Positions 33,886 through 41,863 of a stretch of 64,000 bases of DNA are shown piece after piece. The notes beneath the pieces are model-generated. The model saw only the letters and a program-made list of their open reading frames with translations. It had not been told where the DNA came from and ran no database searches. Position numbers and translations under genes: made by a program. The stretch covers positions 5,988 through 69,987 of the forward strand of contig DASZER010000061.1 of the NCBI GenBank assembly GCA_035940575.1, in the 5' to 3' direction. Position 1 is the first letter of the stretch. Each line of letters opens with the position of its first letter. This stretch comes from BP-191 sp035940575. Its GTDB lineage: Bacteria; Actinomycetota; Actinomycetes; BP-191.

Positions 33886-34455
33886 CTAGCTGAGCACCAC
33901 GCGGCCCGGTGCCCTGCGCTGCGCGGGCACGGGCGGCGTCGCGTCGCGGCGCGTCGAGGGGCACGACCCGGACGTCGCGACCATCGAGGTGAGCGCGCCG
34001 CCGTAGCAGCGGGCGAGGACCGCGACGTGCGCGCCGAGCTCGTGCTGCCAGGCGTGCATCCGCAGCGCGCGGAGGCGTTCGACGCCGCCGGCGCGGTCCG
34101 TGCCGCTCAGCCTGGCCAGCGCGCCGTCCACGGCAGCCACCGCGTCCACGACGGCCGCCTCCGCGACCGCGCCGTCGGCGCGGTCGAGCGGCCACGCGGC
34201 CGCCGTGAGGCCCGTCGCCTCGGCGAAGCCCGCGGTCACCGGCAGCGAACGCCCGCCCGCGCACGGCGGGTACACGAACAGGTGCCCCGCGACCTCCTCC
34301 ACGTCCCCGCGCCGCACGCACGCCACCTCGGCGGGCGTCCCCGCGGCGCCGAGCAGCAGCAGCACGTCGCGGCGTACGTCGGGCGTCCCCGCCAGCACGT
34401 CCAGGGCGATCGAGAACCACGCGTCGAGCTCTCGCAGGTGAACGCAGTCGTCCAT
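33886..34455 (-). CDS. Hypothetical protein, faintly tyrosine-recombinase-like
   Basis: The 189 aa product has no signal or membrane segment. Two stretches recall the catalytic half of tyrosine recombinases: LLLLGAAGTPAEVACVRRGDV, resembling the early Arg motif, and VERLRALRMHAWQHELG, resembling a later block. The catalytic Arg/His/Tyr set cannot be traced, so if related it is inactive or remodelled. The Pro/Arg-rich tail is uncharacteristic. I give the resemblance only as a hint. Confidence 0.55.
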   Translation of the reverse strand: MDDCVHLRELDAWFSIALDVLAGTPDVRRDVLLLLGAAGTPAEVACVRRGDVEEVAGHLFVYPPCAGGRSLPVTAGFAEATGLTAAAWPLDRADGAVAEAAVVDAVAAVDGALARLSGTDRAGGVERLRALRMHAWQHELGAHVAVLARCYGGALTSMVATSGSCPSTRRDATPPVPAQRRAPGRVVLS

Positions 34456-34520
34456 GCACGGTTGATCGGCGCCGTACGCGCGCCGCGTGACCCCCGGTCG
34501 AGCGAGCCCGTACGGATCAG

Positions 34521-34538
34521 CCCGCCCGCGCGGGCGGG
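34521..34538. terminator. 18-base perfect palindrome, likely terminator
   Basis: CCCGCCCGCGCGGGCGGG is an exact palindrome, lying 16 bases past the stop of the minus-strand gene at 34554. It should fold into a very stable hairpin on either strand. Confidence 0.55.
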
Positions 34539-34553
34539 GCTACGCCGCTCGGC

Positions 34554-35255
34554 CTACGTCAGCAGCGCCACGATGCGCTCGTCGCCCTCGGCCGCGATCG
34601 GGGCGGGGCGCCCCCACAGCGCGAGCACGAGGTCGCTCGCGGTCCCGCGCAGCCGTGCGTCAGGCGACGCCGCGGGCGTGCCGCGCACGACGTCCGACGC
34701 CTCGGGCGACAGCCGCCCGAACCACGCGTCCCCGGTGTCCGAGGCCTCCACGGAGAACGTCCCCGCGAGCCCGTCGACGGGCCGCTCGGCCAGCGTGTGC
34801 GGCAGGAACACCGACAGCAGCTCGTCCACCCCGTCCACCGCGAGCTCGGGCTCGACCGGCGAAGGCGACCCCACGGCGGCGGCGACGTCCCAGCGGTGCA
34901 CGGCGGCCTCGTGCGCCATCCGCCGCGCCCACCACGCGACGGTCTCGTCGCGGCGCGACCAGTTCCACGCGCGGGTGTCGGGGGCCTCGTTCGTCAGCGC
35001 CTCGACCAGCTCGGCCGCCGCCTCCTCGAACGCCGCCACGCCCGCCGGCGGCGTCCCCTCGAACGACACCTCCGCGTCGGCGTGGTCACGGACGATCCGC
35101 GCCACGACGCCGAACCCGTGCGCGAGGTGCGACAGCACGCCGCCGACCGTCCAGCCGGGGCACGTCGGCACCGGCGTCTCCAGCGCGCCGTCGGCGAGCG
35201 ACGCGAGCGACTCCGACTCGTGGCGGATCGCGAGGAGGTGCCGGTCGGTGTTCAC
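34554..35255 (-). CDS. Maleylpyruvate isomerase/DinB-like family protein
   Basis: The 233 aa product fits the actinobacterial TIGR03083-type group (mycothiol-dependent maleylpyruvate isomerase N-terminal/DinB fold). It has TPVPTCPGWTVGGVLSHLAHG with a metal-ligand His, and MAHEAAVHRWD with further His residues. Members are metal-binding four-helix bundles, some using mycothiol; mshA at 46 kb shows that mycothiol is available. The GTG overlaps the stop of the upstream dehydratase gene (GTGA), so they are translationally coupled. Confidence 0.82.
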   Translation of the reverse strand: MNTDRHLLAIRHESESLASLADGALETPVPTCPGWTVGGVLSHLAHGFGVVARIVRDHADAEVSFEGTPPAGVAAFEEAAAELVEALTNEAPDTRAWNWSRRDETVAWWARRMAHEAAVHRWDVAAAVGSPSPVEPELAVDGVDELLSVFLPHTLAERPVDGLAGTFSVEASDTGDAWFGRLSPEASDVVRGTPAASPDARLRGTASDLVLALWGRPAPIAAEGDERIVALLT

Positions 35256-36187
35256 GCGAGCAGCCTGGCGTACGTCGGGCCGTCGACGTTGCCGCCCGTC
35301 GCGATCACGGCGACGGACGAGCCGGTTACGGCGCCCGTGAGCAACGCCGCCACGCCGGCCGCCGCGGCGGGCTCGACGGCGAGCTTCGTGCGCTCGACCA
35401 TCAGCCGCATCGCGGAGACGATCGCCTCGTCGGGCACGCGGACGACGCGGTCGACGTACGACCGCACGGCGGCGAGCGTGTGCACCCCGGCGAACGGCGC
35501 GCACAGCCCGTCGGCGACGCTCGAAGGCACCATCGGCACGACGTCGCCCGCGTCGAGCGCGCGGGTCATCGCGTCGGCGCCCTCCGGCTCGACGCCGACC
35601 ACGGTCACCGAGGGCCGCAACGCCTTCGCGGCGATCGCGCACCCGGACAGCAGCCCGCCGCCGCCGACCTGCACGACGAGCGTGTCGAAGTCCGCCACGT
35701 CCTCCAGGAGCTCGAGCCCGACCGTCCCCGCGCCCGCGATCACGCGCGGGTCGTCGAACGGGTGCACGAGCGTGCGGCCCGTCTCTGCCATGACCTCGTC
35801 GAGCGTCTCCTTCAGGTGCTCCTTCGCGAACACCACCTCGCCGCCGTACTCGCGCACCGCCGCGACCTTGCCGGGGTTGGCGTGCGCGGGCATCACGACG
35901 ACGGCCGTGGTGCCGACGGCGCGGGCGGCGTAGGCGAGGCCCGCGGCGTGGTTGCCCGCCGACATCGTCACCAGGCCCGCCGCGCGCTCGTCGTCGGTGA
36001 GCGACAGGACGGTGTTGAAGCAGCCGCGGACCTTGAAGGACCCGGTCTTCTGGAACAGCTCCGCCTTGACGTGCAGCGCGTCCACGCCGACGAGGCGGCC
36101 GAGCGACGTCGCGGTCGTCACGGGGGTGCGGTGCACGTACGGCGCGACGCGCTCGGCGGCCGCGCGCAGGTCCTCCAGGGTGGGCAT
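35252..36187 (-). CDS. Threonine/serine dehydratase-like PLP enzyme
   Basis: The 311 aa product is a fold-type II PLP enzyme. PLP Lys52 lies in GSFKVRGC, the SAGNHAAGLAYAA asparagine loop is present, and the VGGGGLLSG phosphate-binding loop is near residue 180. It resembles catabolic threonine dehydratase and serine/threo-hydroxyaspartate dehydratases, and it lacks the regulatory C-terminal domain of IlvA. ATG 36187 matches family starts but lies only one base from GGGAGG; GTG 36196 is an alternative. It is coupled to the DinB-like gene downstream. Confidence 0.88.
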   Translation of the reverse strand: MPTLEDLRAAAERVAPYVHRTPVTTATSLGRLVGVDALHVKAELFQKTGSFKVRGCFNTVLSLTDDERAAGLVTMSAGNHAAGLAYAARAVGTTAVVVMPAHANPGKVAAVREYGGEVVFAKEHLKETLDEVMAETGRTLVHPFDDPRVIAGAGTVGLELLEDVADFDTLVVQVGGGGLLSGCAIAAKALRPSVTVVGVEPEGADAMTRALDAGDVVPMVPSSVADGLCAPFAGVHTLAAVRSYVDRVVRVPDEAIVSAMRLMVERTKLAVEPAAAAGVAALLTGAVTGSSVAVIATGGNVDGPTYARLLA

Positions 36188-36216
36188 GCCTCCCACCCAA
36201 CCGTCACAATCGGGCC

Positions 36217-36705
36217 ATGTCGATTCACGAGCACGAGGTAGAGACGCTGACGGGTGACCGTCTCGCGCTGTCGGAGTTCAAGGGCAAGGCCCTGCTGGTC
36301 GTCAACGTCGCGTCGAAGTGCGGCCTCACCCCGCAGTACGCCGGGCTCGAGGCGCTGCACGAGGAGCTGGCGCCGCGCGGGTTCTCGGTCGTGGGCTTCC
36401 CGAGCAACCAGTTCGCGGGGCAGGAGCCCGGGACCGCCGAGGAGATCCAGACGTTCTGCTCGACGACGTACGGCGTGACGTTCCCGATGATGGCCAAGAC
36501 CGACGTCAAGGGCGAGGCGCAGCACCCGGTCTACGCCGAGCTGACCCGCTTCCCCGCCGGCGACGACAAGGGCGACGACGTGATCTGGAACTTCGAGAAG
36601 TTCCTCGTCTCGCCCGAGGGCGAGGTCGTCGGGCGGTTCAGGCCGCAGGTCACCCCCGAGGACCCGGCGCTGCGCGCGGCGGTCGAGGCGGCGCTGCCCG
36701 CGTAG
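36217..36705 (+). CDS. Glutathione peroxidase family thiol peroxidase
   Basis: The 162 aa product matches the family with the catalytic tetrad residues Cys35 (VASKCGLTPQY), Gln65-Asn64 in SNQFAGQEPG, and Trp124-Asn125 (WNFEKF). Cys81 (FCSTTYGVTFPM) is the usual resolving Cys of bacterial forms that use thioredoxin. Actinomycetes lack glutathione as main thiol, so thioredoxin or mycothiol reduction is expected. The gene is divergent from the dehydratase gene with 29 bases between starts, and CACAAT lies 6 bases before the ATG. Confidence 0.93.
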   Translation: MSIHEHEVETLTGDRLALSEFKGKALLVVNVASKCGLTPQYAGLEALHEELAPRGFSVVGFPSNQFAGQEPGTAEEIQTFCSTTYGVTFPMMAKTDVKGEAQHPVYAELTRFPAGDDKGDDVIWNFEKFLVSPEGEVVGRFRPQVTPEDPALRAAVEAALPA

Positions 36706-36708
36706 CCG

Positions 36709-37137
36709 CTACGCGCGCGGCCGCAGGTCGAGGTCGGGCGGGGGCGCGTCGGGCGTGCGGTAGACGAGGTAGCCCTTGCCGAACGTCTCGTGCCAGTGGT
36801 TGATCCTCGTGACGAGGTGCTCCCACGCCGCGCGGAACGCCTCCCCGTCCTGGTCGCCCACGGCCTGGCGCACGGGCGCGTAGTCGACGTCGAGGAACTC
36901 CGCCATCGCCTCGGCGTACTTCGGCCTGCTGAACGCGCTGTCGCGCAGCGACTTCCCGAGGGTGCGGCAGAAGTAGCCGGCGGCGGGCCAGTTGCCGTAC
37001 GTCGCGGCGTAGTACAGCCGGCGCGCGCGCTCGGCGATCTCCGCCATGAGCCGGTCCATGCCCGGCTGGCTGCGGGCGAGCTCGTTGAGCGTCATCGTCC
37101 GCTTGCCGTTGTCGACGACGATCTCGTCCGCCTCCAC
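36709..37137 (-). CDS. Hypothetical helical protein (142 aa)
   Basis: The 142 aa product is mostly helical with no signal peptide. Notable segments are YYAATYGNWPAAGYFCRTLGK and RINHWHETFGKGYLVYRTP. I do not recognise the family. A four-helix-bundle fold is a guess from helix spacing. The GTG start has TAGGCT 8 bases upstream on the minus strand and no Shine-Dalgarno. It is convergent with the glutathione peroxidase gene, 3 bases between stops. Confidence 0.65.
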   Translation of the reverse strand: MEADEIVVDNGKRTMTLNELARSQPGMDRLMAEIAERARRLYYAATYGNWPAAGYFCRTLGKSLRDSAFSRPKYAEAMAEFLDVDYAPVRQAVGDQDGEAFRAAWEHLVTRINHWHETFGKGYLVYRTPDAPPPDLDLRPRA

Positions 37138-37145
37138 GAGGCGGC

Positions 37146-37151
37146 AGCCTA
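37146..37151 (-). promoter_or_regulatory. -10-like box before the 37137 gene
   Basis: On the minus strand this reads TAGGCT, 8 bases before the GTG. Spacing is at the loose end for a leaderless start. Confidence 0.3.
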
Positions 37152-37170
37152 GCCCGGTGCTACGCGCGCG

Positions 37171-37347
37171 TCAGAGCGGCCAGGGCACGCAGAGGCTGAC
37201 GTCCGGCGTCTTGGGAACGCCGGCGGTGTACACGGCGGGCAGCTCGATGCAGTAGGTGTTGGAGTCGGCGAAGGCGGGTCCTGCGAAGGTCGCGACCAGG
37301 GCGGCGGTCGCGAGCAGCGCGCCTGCGATGCGGGGGGTTCGGGGCAC
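37171..37347 (-). CDS. Tiny secreted peptide with two Cys (58 aa precursor)
   Basis: GTG 37347 has AGGAG 6 bases upstream, an excellent site. The precursor is a signal peptide (ALLATAALVATFAGPAFA) followed by about 33 residues with two Cys (SNTYCIELP and VSLCVPWPL), likely one disulfide. It starts 14 bases after the stop of the ECF sigma gene, so it is part of that operon. The last residues of the sigma protein also carry two Cys. Function is unknown; a signalling or envelope peptide is possible. Confidence 0.65.
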   Translation of the reverse strand: MPRTPRIAGALLATAALVATFAGPAFADSNTYCIELPAVYTAGVPKTPDVSLCVPWPL

Positions 37348-37361
37348 GAACGGCTCCTGTC

Positions 37362-38375
37362 TCACTCTTCGGGGTCGCACAGGGGGTGCGTGGGGTCGAC
37401 CGTGAGGATCTCGTCGACGCAGCGCGCGACGGTCTCCTCGAAGGGTTCGTCACGCTGCTCGCCGGCCTTGACCCCGTCGCGGGTGCCGACGGTGTCGGGG
37501 TCGCCGACGGGGGCCGTCTCGATCTCGGGGGCGTCGTGCGGGTTCGTGACCGGCTTCGGCGCCGGCGCGACGTCCACGGGCGCCGCGTGGCGGACGGTGC
37601 GGACCACGCGCTGGACGGTCGCCGGGGGCGGTACGACCCGCGCGACGTCGCCGACCGGCGCGGTCACGCGCTCGACGATCCCGCCCGCGGGCGGCGCGGC
37701 GGCGACCGTGGCCGACGGGCCGTCGCCGTGGCGTACGACGACGCCGCCCATCACGCCACCGACCGTGACGGCGGTGACGGTGGCGGCGACGGCGGCGGGC
37801 GTTCCCGCGAGGCGGAGGCGCCTGAGCACGCCGAGCGCGGTGAGGCCCGCGCTCTGCGCGGCACGGCGCATCCGGTGGCGCGCCTTGGTGAGCGCGGCCT
37901 CGGCGGACTTCGTGCCGACGCCGAGGGAGACGGCGGTCTCCTTGACGCTCATGCCGCTCGCGCGGGCCAGCACCACGGCGGACTCGCGCGGCGGCAGCTT
38001 GAGGCACTCGCCGTAGAGCCAGCGGGCCTCGGCGCGGTCGAGGACGGTGTCGTTGGGGTCGGGCGACTCCACCGAACGCAGCGCGTCCCGCACGCCCACG
38101 CGGAGCTGGCGCACGCGGTCGCGCTGGACGTCGGCGCAGAGCCGGACGGTCACGGTGGAGAGGAACTGCCCGACGTACGCCGGGTCGAGCCGATCGAACG
38201 TCACCGCGCGCAGCATCGCCTCCTGCACCACGTCCTCGACCTCGTCGCGGCAGGACAGGCGGCGCGTGGCGATGCGGCGGAGGCGCTCGTAGTGGGGCAG
38301 GACGAGCGCCCAGCGCGCGTCGAGGTCCGCCGGAGCAGGAGACGTTCCCCCCTCCGTGGCGGCGATGACCGTCAA
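37362..38375 (-). CDS. ECF-type sigma factor with C-terminal membrane anchor and outer tail
   Basis: The 337 aa product starts at TTG 38375 with GGGAG 5 bases away. Region 2 (about 15-90, EDVVQEAMLRAV and later FLSTVTVRLCAD) and region 4 (about 115-170, LKLPPRESAVVLARASGMSVKETA) are clear. A helix at about 190-214 (AAVAATVTAVTVGGVMGGVVV) then crosses the membrane, and some 120 Pro/Val-rich residues follow outside, ending in a segment with two Cys (ARCVDEIL and HPLCDPEE). The usual soluble ECF is about 180 aa. No separate anti-sigma gene is adjacent, so the tail may take that role. Confidence 0.85.
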   Translation of the reverse strand: MTVIAATEGGTSPAPADLDARWALVLPHYERLRRIATRRLSCRDEVEDVVQEAMLRAVTFDRLDPAYVGQFLSTVTVRLCADVQRDRVRQLRVGVRDALRSVESPDPNDTVLDRAEARWLYGECLKLPPRESAVVLARASGMSVKETAVSLGVGTKSAEAALTKARHRMRRAAQSAGLTALGVLRRLRLAGTPAAVAATVTAVTVGGVMGGVVVRHGDGPSATVAAAPPAGGIVERVTAPVGDVARVVPPPATVQRVVRTVRHAAPVDVAPAPKPVTNPHDAPEIETAPVGDPDTVGTRDGVKAGEQRDEPFEETVARCVDEILTVDPTHPLCDPEE

Positions 38376-38771
38376 CAGAACTCCCGGGTCCGGTGGGCGG
38401 ATGGAGCACGGGTGGCCGTTGCTTCGCCGCGAGCGTACGTAGTCCTGCGCGGGCCGGCCAGAAAAAGTCCTAGGGGGCGCGGCGCGGCGCGCGTAAAGCA
38501 GGTGCCTGGACACCCGCGCGCGCCCAGCCCGCCGCGCAGGCGCATCCGAGGCGAGTCACGATCGGCGGCCACCCAGAGGCCGCCGTTCGTGCGTCCCACC
38601 CGGGGCGAAGGGCCGTACGCGGTTGCTGGGGGGCGCCGCGCCCGGCCCGACCCTGAGGGGGTTTGGTGGTCATGGGCGGCCGCGCGCGCGTCGCGCGGCT
38701 GCCCGTGATCGCGACACGCCGGGACGGCCCGCTCCCGTTTTTTGTCACACCCCCCTTGCACAGTGGGAGCC
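38376..38771. other. 396-base gap upstream of the sigma gene
   Basis: I see no convincing gene here. It holds a perfect 8-bp hairpin, CGGCGGCC with GGCCGCCG around a 7-base loop (38563-38585), an A-run (GAAAAAG, about 38461) and a T-run (GTTTTTTG, about 38738). The sigma promoter must lie near its left end, but no box is clear. Confidence 0.5.
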
Positions 38772-38960
38772 ATGGAGCTCACCCGCTGGTGCGGCGGCTG
38801 CGCCGCGGAGACGGCGTACGTCCGCTTCGACTGCGCCGACCACCCCGAGGACTGCGTCGAGCTGGTCTGCGAGCTGTGCGGAGCAGGCCTGGAGCTCGCG
38901 GCGTTGCAGGTCGCGTCGCCCACGTCGGCGATGCGAGGAAGGAGGCGCCGCACCGCCTGA
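38772..38960 (+). CDS. Small Cys-rich, zinc-ribbon-like protein (62 aa)
   Basis: The ATG follows GGGAG by only two bases. The product has six Cys arranged as C-x2-C (WCGGC), two spaced single Cys, and C-x2-C (VCELCG), which would suit one zinc site of the ribbon type plus extra thiols. The basic tail (RGRRRRTA) could touch nucleic acid. No family recognised. Confidence 0.6.
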   Translation: MELTRWCGGCAAETAYVRFDCADHPEDCVELVCELCGAGLELAALQVASPTSAMRGRRRRTA

Positions 38961-39085
38961 GCGCCCCGCGCCTGGTCCCCGCCCCGGCCCCGCCCCGGCC
39001 GACCTCGCGGGTCCTCCCCGCGGGCCCCCCGCGGAGCGCCGCGAGCACCGCGACGACCGCGACGACCGCGACCAGCGCGAGCACC

Positions 39086-39207
39086 GCGAGCGCCTGGCGA
39101 GCGCTGGCGAGCGCGACCACCGCGAGCACCGGCGAGCGCCTGGCGAGAGCTGGCGAGCGCGACCACCGCGAATACCCGCGAGCGCCTGGCGAGCGCTGGC
39201 GAGCGCT
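39086..39207. repeat. 46-bp tandem repeat, about 2.6 copies
   Basis: Units start at 39086, 39132 and 39178, each beginning GCGAGCGCCTGGCGAG; the first two differ at only a few positions and the third is cut by the end of the methyltransferase gene. Inside each unit TGGCGAGCGC-like pieces repeat. Simpler CGCGACGAC repeats precede it (about 39045-39085). The 245-base gap 38961-39205 holds nothing else. Confidence 0.75.
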
Positions 39208-40003
39208 ACGGGCGTGGCGGCTCGCCGGGCGCGACCTCGGCCCACGCCACGGTCAGCTCGCCGAGGCGCCAGCGGGCGGGGTTGCGCGCGACGCGCCACC
39301 CCTCCGCCCCGAGCGCGGCCGCCGCGTCGGCCCACCGCTGCCGCGCGGGCACGTCGCCCGCGCGCAGCCAGGCGCGGTCCCACGCCGTGAGGAACGCGTG
39401 CACGCGCTCGCCCGCGACGTTGCGGTGGATCAGCGCCTTGGGCAGCCGCTCGGCCAGGTCCGAGGGCCGGTCCAGCTCCTCGACCCGCGCCGCGAACGTC
39501 ACCGTCCGGGGCCCCGCCCTGTCCAGCGCGACCCACACGGCGCGGCGGCCGATCTCGTCGCACGTCCCCTCGACGACGACGCCGTCGTCGTCCAGCCGGT
39601 CGCGCAGGAGGTCCCAGGCGGCGAGGGCGGCGGGCTCGTCGTACTGGCGGAGCACGTTCATCGCGCGCACGACCACGGGCCGCCGCCCGCCCAGCGGCAG
39701 GTCGAACCCGCCGTGCACGAACGACAGCCCCGCCCGCGCGTACGGCCGCGCGGCCTCGACCCGCTCGCGCACGATCTCGACGCCGACGACCTCGACGTCC
39801 GGCCGCGCCTCCGCGAGCCGCGCGGCGAGCTCCAGCGTCGTCACGGGGTGCCGCCCGTAGCCGAGGTCCACGACCAAGGGGTCCGCGGCCCGGCGCAGCC
39901 GCGCGCCGTGCAGCGCCACCAGCCACCGGTCGACGCGGCGCAGCCGGTTCGGGTGCGTCGTGCCGCGCGTCTCCTCCCCGAGCGGCCGCCGGGGCCGCGT
40001 CAC
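39206..40003 (-). CDS. Class I SAM-dependent methyltransferase-like protein
   Basis: The 265 aa product has a Rossmann-like core with a modified motif I (VVDLGYGRHPVTTLELA), an acidic strand end (VEVVGVEIV) and a later GVVVEGTCDEIGR stretch. The glycine motif (DLGYGRHP) is unusual but fits a group of actinobacterial methyltransferases. The substrate is unknown. The GTG overlaps the stop of the SDR gene (GTGA); it is the last gene of a seven-gene minus-strand operon. The tandem repeat begins right behind it. Confidence 0.78.
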   Translation of the reverse strand: MTRPRRPLGEETRGTTHPNRLRRVDRWLVALHGARLRRAADPLVVDLGYGRHPVTTLELAARLAEARPDVEVVGVEIVRERVEAARPYARAGLSFVHGGFDLPLGGRRPVVVRAMNVLRQYDEPAALAAWDLLRDRLDDDGVVVEGTCDEIGRRAVWVALDRAGPRTVTFAARVEELDRPSDLAERLPKALIHRNVAGERVHAFLTAWDRAWLRAGDVPARQRWADAAAALGAEGWRVARNPARWRLGELTVAWAEVAPGEPPRP

Positions 40004-40781
40004 CGCCGCGCGCGGGACGCGGCGAGGTCGAACGCCTGCCGCAGCCCGCTCAGGTGCACCACCCGCCCTGCGCCGAGCACCCGAGGCACCGCCGCGACCC
40101 GCACGCCGGGCCGGGTGAGGCAGCGTTCGATCGCCGCCGCCACCCACGACGCCGGGAAGCCGCCGAACCGCGCCTCCGGCGCCCCGGGCAGCGGCTCGAG
40201 CCCCTGCGACCGCGGCAGCCACTCCGTCTCGATCGGGCCCGGCATGACGAGGTGCGCCCGGACGCCGCGCCCGCGCACCTCCCGCCGCAGCGCGTCGGTG
40301 AAGCCGTTCACCGCGGCCTTGGTCGAGCAGTACACCGAGAACGGCGGCGCCGACACCCAGCCGGCCATGGACGAGACGTTCACGACGTCGCCGCGCCCAG
40401 CCGCGAGCATCGACGGCAGCGCGAGCCTGCACAGGTCGATCAGGCCGACGACGTTGACCGCGTAGAGGTACTCGACCTTCTCCAGCGGCATGTCCTCGAA
40501 CGCGCCCTGCCAGCCGAGGCCCGCGTTGTTCACGAGGGCGTCGATGCGGCCGTGGCGCTCCAGCACCCCCGACACCAGCGCCGCGCGGTCCGCCGCCACC
40601 CCGACGTCGCAGCGCACGACCTCGACCCCGGGCTTCGACGCCGCCAGCGCCTCGAGCCGTACGAGGTCGCGCGCGCAGCCGACGACGGTCGGCCCTTGCG
40701 CGCGAGGCGTACCGCCGTGTCGCGCCCGATCCCCGCGCTCGCGCCCGTGACCACGACGACCCGCCCGCGCACGCTGCTCAT
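40000..40781 (-). pseudogene. Short-chain dehydrogenase/reductase, frameshifted
   Basis: The N-terminus from ATG 40781 reads VVVVTGASAGIGRDTAVRLARKG, the NAD(P)-binding start of an SDR. The rest (TVVGCARDLVRLEAL, NNAG, the catalytic YxxxK in VYCSTKAAVNG, and PGPIETEW) lies in another frame. A single missing base near 40688-40700 accounts for this: restoring one base gives ARKG-A-TVVGCARD. Everything else looks intact, so this is either a recent mutation or a sequencing error. It starts ATGA-overlapping the class V gene and ends GTGA-overlapping the methyltransferase gene. Confidence 0.85.
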
Positions 40782-41863
40782 GCCCGCATCCTCGCCAGCG
40801 CCGCACCGAGGCGCTCGTAGTCGCCGATGACGTTGTACGGCGCCGCCGACACCCGCAGCCACCCGCGCCCCCGCCACGCCGTGGCGCCGACCTCGACCCG
40901 GTCGGCCGCCCACAGCGCGTCGCGCAGCGCCGTGGCCTCGGCGTACGACGCCAGCCCCGCGTCGAGCAGCACCATGGCCTCGTGCCGTTCCTCCGGCGCG
41001 GGCGCCGGCAGCCCCGACGCCGCAGCCCCCGCGCGGGCCAGGGACCGGCCGTACGCGCGCACGTCGTCCCACCCCAGCGAGGCCATGAACGCCAGCGCGG
41101 CAGGCACCGACAGCCACGCGGACGGGTCGAACGTCCCCGACCAGTCGGACTCCTCCTGGAACCCGAGCCCCCACCCGTGCGAGGCCACCAGCGGCCTGAC
41201 CGGGTGCCGCGCGTACAGGACGGCGGCGGTCTTGGGGGCGCAGACCCACTTGTGCAGGTTGCCCGTCCACCAGTCCGGGTCCAGCGCCGCCAGGTCGACG
41301 GGCAGCAGGCCGGGCGCGTGCGCGGCGTCGACGAGGCACGGCACGCCGCGCTCGCGGCAGCCCGCGACGACCTCCTCGAACGGCATCCGCAGCCCCGTCC
41401 CCGACGTCACCGCGTCCACGACGACGAGCCGGGCGCGCTCGTCCACGGCGTCCAGCAGCACCGACGCGGGCGCGTCGAGGTCGAACGCCACCGTCACGAC
41501 CTCCGCCCCGCGCTGGTCGAGCGCGGCGGCGACGGCCGGGTAGACGTGGTCGGTCACGACGACGCGGTCGCCGGGCCGTACGACCGACGCGAGGACGGTG
41601 GCGACGCCGGTGGTGGCGTTCGGCACGAGGACGAGCCGCGCGGGGTCGGCGCCGAGGAACGCCGACACCTCCGCCCGCACTGCCGCGACGCGCTCGGGGT
41701 AGCGGCGGACCAGGAGGTCGACGGGCTGCTCCTCGAGCCGCGCGCGCCAGCGCGCCTGCTCGTCCAGGACGGGCCGCGGCGCGGCGCCGAACGACCCGTG
41801 GTTGAGGAACGCCGCCTCCGGGTCGAGCGTCCACTGCCCCCGGACGGCCGCGCCGAGCGTCAC
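40778..41863 (-). CDS. Class V aminotransferase-fold PLP enzyme (isopenicillin N epimerase/EgtE-like)
   Basis: The 361 aa product opens with FLNHGSFGAAPRPVL, as isopenicillin N epimerase and hercynylcysteine lyase-like enzymes do. It shows D179-A-A-H182 and PLP Lys205 (GNLHKWVCAPK). It probably acts as a C-S lyase or epimerase on an amino acid derivative. The other ergothioneine genes are absent, so I do not call it egtE. GTG overlaps the stop of the kinase-like gene (GTGA), and its own stop overlaps the SDR start (ATGA). Confidence 0.85.
   Translation of the reverse strand: MTLGAAVRGQWTLDPEAAFLNHGSFGAAPRPVLDEQARWRARLEEQPVDLLVRRYPERVAAVRAEVSAFLGADPARLVLVPNATTGVATVLASVVRPGDRVVVTDHVYPAVAAALDQRGAEVVTVAFDLDAPASVLLDAVDERARLVVVDAVTSGTGLRMPFEEVVAGCRERGVPCLVDAAHAPGLLPVDLAALDPDWWTGNLHKWVCAPKTAAVLYARHPVRPLVASHGWGLGFQEESDWSGTFDPSAWLSVPAALAFMASLGWDDVRAYGRSLARAGAAASGLPAPAPEERHEAMVLLDAGLASYAEATALRDALWAADRVEVGATAWRGRGWLRVSAAPYNVIGDYERLGAALARMRA

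Noticed and set aside
39045..39207. Tandem repeats considered as a CRISPR array
   Set aside because: Units abut with no unique spacers, repeats diverge, and no cas genes are present.
40778..41863. Calling the class V enzyme egtE of ergothioneine synthesis
   Set aside because: No egtA-D genes are nearby, and the family includes other lyases and epimerases.
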